Assembly: GCA_049316905.1 (NCBI GenBank)
Contig: JBMOJH010000050.1
Span: 1 to 23,098, forward strand
DNA: 23,098 bases
From: CAIPVR01 sp049316905
GTDB taxonomy: Bacteria; Actinomycetota; Acidimicrobiia; Acidimicrobiales; Microtrichaceae
Reading direction: 5' to 3'
Positions 13,240-20,892 of the stretch are shown piece after piece (the first letter of the stretch is position 1; each line of letters starts with the position of its first letter). The notes below the pieces were generated by a model. That model worked only from the letters and a program-made list of their open reading frames with translations, made no database searches and had not been told where the DNA came from. Made by a program: the position numbers and the translations under genes.

Positions 13240-15783
13240 ATGCCCACGCCCTCACCGGCCGACGCCCCGGGCGGGCCGGCCCTCTACGACCCCCAGTCGA
13301 TCGAGCCCCGCTGGCAGGCGTACTGGCGCGAGCACGGCACCTACGAGGTCGACAACGACGACCCGCGGCCCCGTTCCTACGTGCTCTGCATGTACCCGTA
13401 CCCGTCGGGCGCGGCCCACATGGGCCACGTGCGGAACTACACCTTCGGCGACCTGCTCACCCGGTACCGCACGATGCAGGGCGACGCGGTGCTGTCGCCC
13501 ATGGGCTTCGACAGCTTCGGCCTGCCGGCCGAGAACGCGGCGATCCGCACCGGCGTGCACCCGCGGATCTTCACCGACGAGCGCATCGAGCAGCTGCGCA
13601 GCTCCATCACCCGCATCGGCGGCGTGTACGACTGGCGCCGCCAGGTCACGAGCCACAGCCCCGACTACATCCACTGGACCCAGTGGATCTTCCTGCGCCT
13701 GCTGCGTGCCGGGCTCGCGTACCGGAAGGGCGCCACGGTGAACTGGTGCCCCGGGTGCCAGACGGTGCTCGCCAACGAGCAGGTGGTCGACGGGCGCTGC
13801 GAACGCTCCGACGACCCGGTCGAGCGGCGCGACCTGGAGCAGTGGTACTTCCGCATCACCGACTACGCCCAGCAGCTGCTCGACGACCTCGACGGCCTGG
13901 AGTGGCCGGAGCGGGTCCTGACCCAGCAGCGCAACTGGATCGGCCGGTCCGAGGGCACCGAGTTCGAGATGCCCGTGGTGGACGGGGAGGGTCGACCGCT
14001 GCCGGGCGTCGAGGACGCTGCGGTGCGCGTGTTCACCACGCGGGTCGACACCAGCTACGGGATGACCTTCTGCGTGCTGGCGCCCGAGCACCCGCTGGTG
14101 GAGCGGATCACCACGCCCGAGCACGCCGCGGACGTGGCGGCGTTCGTCGAGCGCGCCCGCAACACCTCCGAGATCGACCGTCTCTCGGTGGAGGGTTCGC
14201 TCGACGCCCGCGGCTGTGCCACCGGCGCGTTCGCCCGGAACCCGTTCACCGGCCGTCCGGTGCCCGTCTTCCTGGCCGACTACGTGCTCGGCACCTACGG
14301 CACCGGCGCGGTCATGGCGGTGCCGGGCGAGGACCAGCGGGACTGGGACTTCGCCACCACCTTCGGCCTGCCGATCGTCCCCACGGTCGAACGCCCCGAC
14401 GGCTGGGACGGCGAGGCGTACGCGGGTCCCGGCGTGCACGTGAACTCGCCGGGCCCCGACGGTGCCGCACCCGGCGCGCCCGACCTCAACGGCGTGGAGG
14501 TCGGCCCAGCGAAGGTGGTGGCGGCCGAGTGGCTCGAGTCCACCGGCGCCGGCGCCCGCACCGTGAACTTCCGCCTCCGCGACTGGCTGGTGAGCCGCCA
14601 GCGCTTCTGGGGCTGCCCGATCCCGGTGGTCTACTGCGACGTGGACGGGGTGGTGCCGGTGCCCGAGGACCAGCTGCCGGTTCTCGCTCCGGACGACGTG
14701 GAGTTCACCCCCACGGGACAGTCGCCGCTGCAGTCCCACGCCGGGTTCCTGCACACGACCTGCCCGCAGTGCGGCGGTCCCGCCCGCCGCGAGACCGACA
14801 CGATGGACACCTTCGTGGACTCGTCCTGGTACTTCCTGCGGTTCTGCGACCCGTGGGCCTCCGACGTGCCCTTCCGCCAGGGCGCGGTGGAGGCGTGGAT
14901 GCCGGTGGACCAGTACATCGGCGGGGCCGAGCACGCGGTGCTGCACCTGATGTACGCCCGGTTCTTCACCAAGGCGCTGGCCGACCTCGGTGTGGCGCCG
15001 CCGGGGCTGCGCGAGCCGTTCCAGCGCCTCTTCACCCAGGGGATGATCCGGCTCGACGGTTCCAAGATGTCCAAGTCCAAGGGCAACCTCGTCGCGCCCG
15101 AGGAGATCATCGACACCCTCGGCGCCGACACCCTGCGGCTCGCCCATCTGGCGGTGAAGCCGCCGGAGGAGGACGTGGACTGGGAGGACGTCGGCCTGGA
15201 GGGCTGCTCCCGTTTCCTGCGCCGGCTGTGGCGCATGGCCGTTCCCGGCTCGGAGGTGGTGGGCACCCGGCGTGACGGCGAGGAGACCCCCGCCGACCTG
15301 GCGGTACGGCGCGCCCGGCACCGCCTGGTGGCCGACATCACCGCCGATTACGAGCGGTGGGCCTACAACGTGGCGGTCGCCCGCTGCATGGCCTACCTCA
15401 ACGACCTGTCGGCCTACGTGCAGTCGGGCGACGGCCCGCACGGCGCGGTGCTCGACGACGCCCTCGACACGCTGCTGCAGCTCCTCGCCCCCGCGGTGCC
15501 GCACCTGGCCGCGGAGCTGTGGTCGCTGCGCCACGACGGCGCCCACGTGCACGAGACGGCGTGGCCGTCGGCCGATCCCGCGATGCTCGTGGACGAGACC
15601 GTCACCCTCGTGGTGCAGGTGAACGGGAAGGTGCGCGACCGGCTCGAGGTGGCGGCCGACGCGGACGAGGCCTCCTGCGTGGCCGCGGCGATGTCGTCGG
15701 AGAAGGTGCGCGCGCAGCTCGGCGACGGCGAACCCCGCAAGGTGATCGCCCGGGCGCCCAAGCTGGTCAACCTCGTCGTGTGA
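13240..15783 (+). CDS. leuS: Leucyl-tRNA synthetase
   Basis: Class I aminoacyl-tRNA synthetase that charges tRNA-Leu; cytosolic. It has 847 aa, within the bacterial range. The ATP-binding HIGH-type motif is HMGH (60-63) in PYPSGAAHMGHVRNY, and the second is KMSKS (609-613). Between them are a CP1 editing insertion with the threonine-rich hydrolytic region and the catalytic-domain segment MDTFVDSSWYFLRF. A zinc-type knuckle (CPGC, then CERS) and a second pair CPQC are visible. The C-terminus has the anticodon-binding helical domain and a final VQVNGKVRDRLEV module. Transcribed away from tRNA-Ala, with its own predicted promoter. The long reading frame antisense to it is a composition artefact. 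Identity is certain. Confidence 0.98.
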   Translation: MPTPSPADAPGGPALYDPQSIEPRWQAYWREHGTYEVDNDDPRPRSYVLCMYPYPSGAAHMGHVRNYTFGDLLTRYRTMQGDAVLSPMGFDSFGLPAENAAIRTGVHPRIFTDERIEQLRSSITRIGGVYDWRRQVTSHSPDYIHWTQWIFLRLLRAGLAYRKGATVNWCPGCQTVLANEQVVDGRCERSDDPVERRDLEQWYFRITDYAQQLLDDLDGLEWPERVLTQQRNWIGRSEGTEFEMPVVDGEGRPLPGVEDAAVRVFTTRVDTSYGMTFCVLAPEHPLVERITTPEHAADVAAFVERARNTSEIDRLSVEGSLDARGCATGAFARNPFTGRPVPVFLADYVLGTYGTGAVMAVPGEDQRDWDFATTFGLPIVPTVERPDGWDGEAYAGPGVHVNSPGPDGAAPGAPDLNGVEVGPAKVVAAEWLESTGAGARTVNFRLRDWLVSRQRFWGCPIPVVYCDVDGVVPVPEDQLPVLAPDDVEFTPTGQSPLQSHAGFLHTTCPQCGGPARRETDTMDTFVDSSWYFLRFCDPWASDVPFRQGAVEAWMPVDQYIGGAEHAVLHLMYARFFTKALADLGVAPPGLREPFQRLFTQGMIRLDGSKMSKSKGNLVAPEEIIDTLGADTLRLAHLAVKPPEEDVDWEDVGLEGCSRFLRRLWRMAVPGSEVVGTRRDGEETPADLAVRRARHRLVADITADYERWAYNVAVARCMAYLNDLSAYVQSGDGPHGAVLDDALDTLLQLLAPAVPHLAAELWSLRHDGAHVHETAWPSADPAMLVDETVTLVVQVNGKVRDRLEVAADADEASCVAAAMSSEKVRAQLGDGEPRKVIARAPKLVNLVV

Positions 15784-15919
15784 GGCCGACCCGGGCGGAC
15801 TGAACGTGCTTCGGCCCGCCGGAGGTGCCCGGACGCTGTGTCGGGGGCGCGGATGGCGCGAAGATGGACGCCTCGACGAGCGGTCTCCGCGCCGCCGCCC
15901 CCGGAGGGTCCCCAACATC

Positions 15920-17575
15920 GTGCAGTCATTGATCCCGCGACTCGAGTCCGTGGCGGAGTCCGGCATCGGCCGGGTCACCTTCGTCGCCGGCGACGACTAC
16001 GACACCATCTCGTGGGCCCAGCTCCACACCGAGGCGCGTGGCGTGGCCGCCGGCCTGCAGGCCCGGGGGATCGGTCCCGGTGACCACGTGGCCCTGCTCG
16101 GCCCGACCACCCGCCGGCTCATCACTGCGATCCAGGGCATCTGGCTGGCGGGCGCCACGCTCGTGACCATGCCGCTGCCGATGCGCATGGGCGCCCTCGA
16201 GCAGTTCATCGACCAGACCCGCCAGCGCATCCGCCGCTCCGACTCGGCCATCGTGGTGATCGACTCCGAGCTGGCGGCGTTCGTCGAACCGGTGGAGGGC
16301 GACCCGCCGTTCCTCGGCCTCGACGAGCTGTTCGCCGACGACGCGCCCACCTCGGCGGACTGGGTCCGCCCGACGCCCGATCCGTCGGCCCTCGCGGTGC
16401 TGCAGTTCACCTCCGGCTCCACCTCCGAGCCGAAGGGCGTGATGCTCCCGCACGAGCAGATCTGCAACAACCTCGACGGGGCCTGGGAGGCCGCGGGCCT
16501 GAGCCACGACGAGGTGATCGTCTCGTGGCTGCCGCTGTACCACGACATGGGTCTGGTCGGGCTGCTGACGATCCCGATGACGATCGGCGCCACGCTCGTG
16601 CAGGGCGCTCCGCAGGACTTCCTGGCCAAGCCGATCCGCTGGATGCGGTGGATCTCCGACCACGGCGGCACCGGGACCGCGGGGCCGAACTTCTCCTACG
16701 CGCTCGCGGCCCGCGCGCTGCGCCGCGCCGAGGAGCCGCTCGACCTGTCGCACCTGCGGATCCTGCTCAACGGCGCCGAGCCGGTGGACGCCCCGACCTT
16801 CCGCAAATTCTTCGACGCCGGCTCGCGCTTCGGCCTCGACCCGTCCGGCGCCTTCCCCGCGTTCGGCATGGCCGAGGTGTGCATCGCCGGCTGCTTCCCC
16901 GGCCCCGGCAAGGGCCTCCGCACCGACTGGGTGGACCGTGATGCCCTCGAGGTCGACCGCGAGGCGCGTCCGGTGGAGCCCGACGCCGAGCACGGCACCG
17001 AGCTCACCGTCCTGGGCGCGCCCGTGCCCGGCCTCGAGATCGACATCGTCGATTCCGACAGCGGCGCGTCGCTGGGGGACCGGCGGGTGGGCGAGTTGCT
17101 CATCCGGGGCAACTCCCTGACCACCGGCTACTACCGCAACCCCGCGGCGACCGAGGAGCTCATCCGCGACGGGTGGTTGCACACCGGTGACCTCGCCTAC
17201 ACCGTCGGCGGGGAGCTCGTGGTGTGCGGGCGCATCAAGGACGTGATCATCGTCGGTGGTCGCAACGTCTACCCCCAGGACATCGAGAAGGTGGTGGGGG
17301 AGGTCGAGGGCGTGCGCACCGGCAACGTGATCGCCTTCGGTGTGGCCGGCCGCAACGGCGCCCAGAACGTGATCGTGGTGGCCGAGTCCCGACCGGGCCA
17401 TCCCGAGGACCTCGTCCGGAACATCACCCGCGAGGTGACCGAGTCGGTGGGCATCCCGCCGAAGGAGGTCGTGCTCGTCGAGCCCGGCTCCGTGCCCAAG
17501 ACCTCCTCGGGCAAGCTCCAGCGCTCGGCCTGCCGCATCCAGTTCCAGAGCGGCGAGCTCGCCCGCCTGGGCTGA
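15920..17575 (+). CDS. Fatty-acyl-AMP ligase / acyl-CoA synthetase (ANL superfamily)
   Basis: Activates a fatty acid with ATP to acyl-AMP and hands it to an acyl carrier or CoA. It has 551 aa from GTG 15920. ANL motifs: P-loop FTSGSTSEPKG (about 163-173), LPLYHDMGL with His208, GAFPAFGMAE, WLHTGDL near 418, GRIKDVIIVGGRNVYPQDIE near 437-456, and catalytic Lys532 in PKTSSGKLQR. The YHDMG and NGAEPV segments resemble fatty-acyl-AMP ligases (FadD32-like) more than ordinary acyl-CoA synthetases. The FAAL-specific insertion would decide, and I cannot confirm it by eye. The start is favoured by GGAGGG 11 nt upstream; a GTG at 15806 would add 38 Arg-rich residues without homology. Which acyl acceptor it serves is unknown, as no PKS or carrier gene is in the window. 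Confidence 0.88.
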   Translation: MQSLIPRLESVAESGIGRVTFVAGDDYDTISWAQLHTEARGVAAGLQARGIGPGDHVALLGPTTRRLITAIQGIWLAGATLVTMPLPMRMGALEQFIDQTRQRIRRSDSAIVVIDSELAAFVEPVEGDPPFLGLDELFADDAPTSADWVRPTPDPSALAVLQFTSGSTSEPKGVMLPHEQICNNLDGAWEAAGLSHDEVIVSWLPLYHDMGLVGLLTIPMTIGATLVQGAPQDFLAKPIRWMRWISDHGGTGTAGPNFSYALAARALRRAEEPLDLSHLRILLNGAEPVDAPTFRKFFDAGSRFGLDPSGAFPAFGMAEVCIAGCFPGPGKGLRTDWVDRDALEVDREARPVEPDAEHGTELTVLGAPVPGLEIDIVDSDSGASLGDRRVGELLIRGNSLTTGYYRNPAATEELIRDGWLHTGDLAYTVGGELVVCGRIKDVIIVGGRNVYPQDIEKVVGEVEGVRTGNVIAFGVAGRNGAQNVIVVAESRPGHPEDLVRNITREVTESVGIPPKEVVLVEPGSVPKTSSGKLQRSACRIQFQSGELARLG

Positions 17576-17586
17576 GCCCGGGAACC

Positions 17587-17650
17587 CGGCCCGCCGCGGG
17601 TGCGGCCCGCCGCGGGTTCAGCCCGCCGAGAGTTCAGCCCGCCGAGAGTT
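17587..17650. repeat. Four tandem 16-bp repeats between convergent genes
   Basis: Units at 17587-17602, 17603-17618, 17619-17634 and 17635-17650. The first pair differ at one base and the last pair are identical (CAGCCCGCCGAGAGTT). Units 1 and 2 contain the near-palindrome CCCGCCGCGGG. The fourth unit encodes the C-terminal residues of the F420-oxidoreductase, whose stop codon spans units 3 and 4. It may act as a two-way terminator or be a replication-slippage product. Confidence 0.85.
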
Positions 17651-18644
17651 CCGCGAGCACGGGCAACCACGTGTCGGGATCCGCCCCGTACGGCGCGTAG
17701 AACATGATGCGGTCGATCACGTCGCCGTAGCGCTCCTGCAGCCCGGCCGCGAGCCGTGCCGGTTCCGCCACCACCGCGAACGCGGCGAGCACCTCGTCGT
17801 CGATCGCGTCGCCCATCTCCGCCCAGCGGCCGTCCTTCGACATCGCGTGCAGCTCGTCGCCGAGCTCGCCCCAGCCGTGGAGCTCGAGCACGCCGCGGTA
17901 GGCCGGGGTGGAGCCGTAGAAGGCGATCTGGGAGCGGGTGGCCGCCGCCGACGCGGCCATCTCCTCCTGGGTGGTGCCGGTGACGACGAACGCCGGACCG
18001 GAGATCTCGAAGTCCTCGCGTCGACGCCCCGAGCGGGCCCAGCCGCGTTCGAGGGCGGGCACCGTGACCTCGCGCAGGTACCGCTCGGTGGTGAACCCGT
18101 GGCAGAAGAAGCCGTCGCAGACCTCACCGGCCACCTCGGTCATCAGCTCGCCCACGCCGGCGAGGAACACCTTCGGGGTGCCGTAGGGGTTCGGGCCCGG
18201 GTCGAACATGGGCGTCATGAGGGTGTGGCTGTAGAAGTCGCCCTGGAAGTCGAGGCGCGTGCCGTCCTGCCAGGACGCCCAGATGGCCCGGGTGGCCGCG
18301 ACGAACTCCCGCATGCGCGCGGCGGGCCGGGACCACTCCATCGAGAACCGCCGCGTGACGTGGGCCCTGACCTGCGACCCGAGGCCGAGCACGAAACGGC
18401 CCCGGCTGTGGCGCTGCAGGTCGTTGCCGATGTTGGCCACCAGCATCGGGTTCCGGGCGAACGCCACGGCGATCGAGGTGCCGAGCTCGATGCGCTCCGT
18501 CGGACCCGCCGCGAGCGCCAGGGGGAGGAACGGGTCGTTCTTGATCTCGGCGGTCCAGGCGCCGGCGTACCCGGCCTCCTCGAGGCTGACCGCGTGCTCG
18601 GCCGCGGTGTCGAGATCGGTGGGGAGCGGTGCGTCGACCTTCAC
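17634..18644 (-). CDS. F420-dependent LLM-class oxidoreductase, MSMEG_2256 (TIGR03617) type
   Basis: TIM-barrel luciferase-like flavin/F420 oxidoreductase; the physiological substrate is unknown. It has 336 aa from GTG 18644. The whole length follows the MSMEG_2256-like subgroup as I know it: KVDAPLP at the start, AGAWTAEIKNDPFLPLALAA, IELGTSIAVAFARNPM, GRFVLGLGSQVRAHVTRRF, SHTLMTPMFDPGPNPYG, FTTERYLREVTVPALERGW and FYGSTPAYRGVLELHGWG. Subgroup membership suggests F420 rather than FMN, but the cofactor is inferred. A reading from 18698 would add 18 residues over the promoter region; homology begins at the chosen GTG, and a TANNNT box lies 8 nt upstream. Convergent with the acyl ligase, divergent from the transporter. 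Confidence 0.92.
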   Translation of the reverse strand: MKVDAPLPTDLDTAAEHAVSLEEAGYAGAWTAEIKNDPFLPLALAAGPTERIELGTSIAVAFARNPMLVANIGNDLQRHSRGRFVLGLGSQVRAHVTRRFSMEWSRPAARMREFVAATRAIWASWQDGTRLDFQGDFYSHTLMTPMFDPGPNPYGTPKVFLAGVGELMTEVAGEVCDGFFCHGFTTERYLREVTVPALERGWARSGRRREDFEISGPAFVVTGTTQEEMAASAAATRSQIAFYGSTPAYRGVLELHGWGELGDELHAMSKDGRWAEMGDAIDDEVLAAFAVVAEPARLAAGLQERYGDVIDRIMFYAPYGADPDTWLPVLAELSAG

Positions 18645-18652
18645 GGGAGCGG

Positions 18653-18658
18653 AACGTA
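18653..18658 (-). promoter_or_regulatory. Predicted -10 box of the LLM oxidoreductase
   Basis: TACGTT on the minus strand (18658-18653) ends 8 nt before the GTG at 18644. There is no Shine-Dalgarno sequence, so transcription probably starts at or within two bases of the start codon. Confidence 0.4.
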
Positions 18659-18717
18659 GCCCGTGGCCCGTTCCGACGGTGGACGTGACCTGCGACACGT
18701 CGGCCGTGGCGCTCGGC

Positions 18718-18723
18718 TACGGT
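18718..18723 (+). promoter_or_regulatory. Predicted -10 box of the Liv-type transporter operon
   Basis: TACGGT fits TANNNT. Transcription from about 18730 would give a ~45-nt leader that includes the GGGGGAG ribosome-binding site at 18763-18769. The -35 is not clear. Confidence 0.35.
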
Positions 18724-18774
18724 CCCGGCTGACGTCACCGGCCCAGAGCGTCGGTGCCAACAGGGGGAGCACGG

Positions 18775-20892
18775 GTGGCGAGAGCCACGATCGACCGGAC
18801 CGACGCCGCCGCGACCGCCCGTCGTGCACTGCGCACCTTCGGCCCGGCCGTGCTGATCGTGGCGATCCAGCAGATCTGGTTCCCGATGCCGTCGGGCGCG
18901 GTGCTCTCCGGCGCCATCCTCGGGCTCCTCGGCAGCCTCGCCGCCGTCGGCCTCGCGCTGATCTGGCGGGCCAACCGGGTGATCAACTTCGCCCAGGGCG
19001 ACCTGGGCGTGTTCCCCGCCACCCTCACGGTGCTGCTCATCACGCTCGCCGGCCTGCCGTGGCTCGTGGGGCTCGTCGCCGGGCTCGGCGCCGCGGTGCT
19101 CCTCGGGGTGCTGGCCGACGTGCTGGTGATCCGGCGCTTCTTCCGCTCACCGCGGCTGATCATGACCGTCGCCACGATCGGCCTCGCCCAGGTGGTGGGC
19201 TTCGGCTCGCTGCTGCTGCCGGAGGCGTGGGGCGAGGGTCCGGCGATCCGGACGCTGCCGCCGCCGTTCGAGCTCACGTGGTCGGTGGGCGGGGTGATCT
19301 TCGACGCCAACGACGTGATCGCGCTGGTGGCCGCGCCGTTCCTGCTCGCTGCGGTGGCGCTCCTGCTGCGGGCCACCGACACCGGCGTGGCGGTGCGGGC
19401 CGCGGCCGACCGCTCCGACCGCGCGTCGATGCTCGGCATCCCGGTGCGGCGGCTCGAGGCGCAGGTCTGGACGCTCGCCACCGTCCTGAGCTTCTGCTCC
19501 GTCGTGCTCACCGCGGGGGTGGCCAGCCTGCCGTTCGGGTTCGGGCTCGGCCTCGAGGTCGTGCTGCGTGCCCTCGCCGCGCTGGTCATCGGACGCATGA
19601 CCCATCTCGTGTCGATCGCCTCGGTCGCGGTGGCCATCGGCGTGCTCGAGGCCGGTGTGCGGTGGAACACCGGCGACGCCTACCTGATGGCCCCGATCCT
19701 CGCCGCGCTGATCGTGGTGTCGCTCCTCGTGCAGCGGGTGGGCGACAGCCGGGCCGACCGCGACGACTCGTCGTCGTGGCAGGGCATCGGCGACGTGCGG
19801 CCCGTGCCGGCGCTGCTCGCCCGCCTCCCGGAGGTGCGCCTCGGTCGCGTCGTCGGGGCCCTCGTGCTCGCGCTCGTGGTGCTCGGCGGGCCGCTGTTCC
19901 TCGGGACCAACGGCCAGCTCAAGGCCGGCGTGGTGGTGGTGTTCGCCATCGTGGGCACCTCGATCGTGGTGCTCACCGGCTGGGCGGGCCAGGTGTCGCT
20001 CGGCCAGATGGCCTTCGTGGGCGCCGGTGCCTCGGTGGGCGCGTGGGCGATGGTGGAGCGGGGCTGGGACCCGGTGGTCACGATGATCGTGGCCGGCGCC
20101 GTGGGGGCCGTCGTGGCGGTGCTGGTCGGCCTGCCGGCGTTGCGTCTGCGGGGCATGTACCTGGCCGTGACCACCCTGGCGCTCTCGCTCGCCGCGTCGT
20201 CGTGGATCTTCTCGAACAAGGTCGCGCAGTGGATCCCGGCGGGCTCGTTCCGCCGCCCCGAGCTGCTCGGCCGCATCCCGCTCGACTCGCCGCTGCGGCT
20301 CTACTACTTCGCGCTCGCGGTCCTGGCGCTCGTGCTGCTCGCGCTGCGCGGCGTGCGGCGCAGTCGCACGGGCCGCGTCCTCGTGGCCCTGCGCGACAAC
20401 GAGACCGGCGTGACCGCGTTCGGCGTGGGGGTCACCCGGGCCAAGCTCACCGCCTTCGCGATCTCCGGCGCGGTGGCCGCCGTGGCCGGGGTGGTGCTGG
20501 TGCTGCACCAGGCCGCGTTCCGGGAGGTCACCTACGGCCCGGACGAGAGCCTCAACGTCTTCGTGGCGACCGTGATCGGCGGCCTGGGCAGCCTGGCCGG
20601 TGCGGTGATCGGCGCCGTGTTCCAGCGGGGCGCCCAGTGGCTCCTGCCCGCGCCGTGGTCGTTCCTGGCCACCGGAGCCGGCGTGCTGGTGGTCCTGCTC
20701 GCACTGCCCGACGGGCTGGGCGGCCTCGCCTGGCGGATCCGCGACCGGTACCTCCGGTGGGCGGCCCGTCGCCACGGCGTGGCCTCCCTCGCGGTGGACC
20801 GCACGCACCTCGGCGACCAGGTCGTGGACGCCGCGGTGGAGCCCGTGCCGGAGGACCCGGGTGTCGAGCTCGCTGAGGAGGCCGTGCGGTGA
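18775..20892 (+). CDS. Fused LivH-LivM permease of a branched-chain-amino-acid-type ABC transporter
   Basis: Inner-membrane permease of the HAAT/Liv ABC importer family, with both permease subunits in one 705-aa chain. The N-terminal half (about 20-320) is LivH-like, with LIWRANRVINFAQGDL (motif INFAQGDL from about 70) and the ATPase-contact loop AVRAAADRSDRASMLGIP (about 204-221). A hydrophilic linker follows at about 321-358. The C-terminal half (about 360-665) is LivM-like, with VLTGWAGQVSLGQMAF from about 398 and the contact loop VALRDNETGVTAFGV near 537. A charged tail follows. Start chosen at GTG 18775, 5 nt after GGGGGAG; a GTG at 18754 is possible. The stop overlaps the next GTG (GTGA). 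The substrate is unknown, since Liv-type permeases also serve amides, urea and lipids, and no binding protein is in view. Confidence 0.9.
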   Translation: MARATIDRTDAAATARRALRTFGPAVLIVAIQQIWFPMPSGAVLSGAILGLLGSLAAVGLALIWRANRVINFAQGDLGVFPATLTVLLITLAGLPWLVGLVAGLGAAVLLGVLADVLVIRRFFRSPRLIMTVATIGLAQVVGFGSLLLPEAWGEGPAIRTLPPPFELTWSVGGVIFDANDVIALVAAPFLLAAVALLLRATDTGVAVRAAADRSDRASMLGIPVRRLEAQVWTLATVLSFCSVVLTAGVASLPFGFGLGLEVVLRALAALVIGRMTHLVSIASVAVAIGVLEAGVRWNTGDAYLMAPILAALIVVSLLVQRVGDSRADRDDSSSWQGIGDVRPVPALLARLPEVRLGRVVGALVLALVVLGGPLFLGTNGQLKAGVVVVFAIVGTSIVVLTGWAGQVSLGQMAFVGAGASVGAWAMVERGWDPVVTMIVAGAVGAVVAVLVGLPALRLRGMYLAVTTLALSLAASSWIFSNKVAQWIPAGSFRRPELLGRIPLDSPLRLYYFALAVLALVLLALRGVRRSRTGRVLVALRDNETGVTAFGVGVTRAKLTAFAISGAVAAVAGVVLVLHQAAFREVTYGPDESLNVFVATVIGGLGSLAGAVIGAVFQRGAQWLLPAPWSFLATGAGVLVVLLALPDGLGGLAWRIRDRYLRWAARRHGVASLAVDRTHLGDQVVDAAVEPVPEDPGVELAEEAVR

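Noticed and set aside
13020..13247. N-terminal extension of the small membrane protein, in frame and open across the tRNA region (GAVAQLGERFHGMEEVEG...)
   Set aside because: This peptide is the well-known false translation of a tRNA-Ala gene; the cloverleaf at 13076-13148 explains the sequence, and a good ribosome-binding site precedes the ATG at 13010.
15806..15919. Upstream GTG start for the acyl ligase, adding 38 residues
   Set aside because: The extra residues are Arg-rich without homology, and a GGAGGG ribosome-binding site precedes the GTG at 15920.
13252..15978. 908-aa open frame antisense to leuS
   Set aside because: Composition is dominated by His, Glu, Gly, Arg and Val as expected for the antisense of GC-rich codons; no domain is visible, while the sense strand encodes a complete leucyl-tRNA synthetase.
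19147..20808. 553-aa minus-strand frame across the LivHM permease
   Set aside because: Antisense composition artefact; the plus frame has conserved Liv permease motifs and hydrophobic helices.
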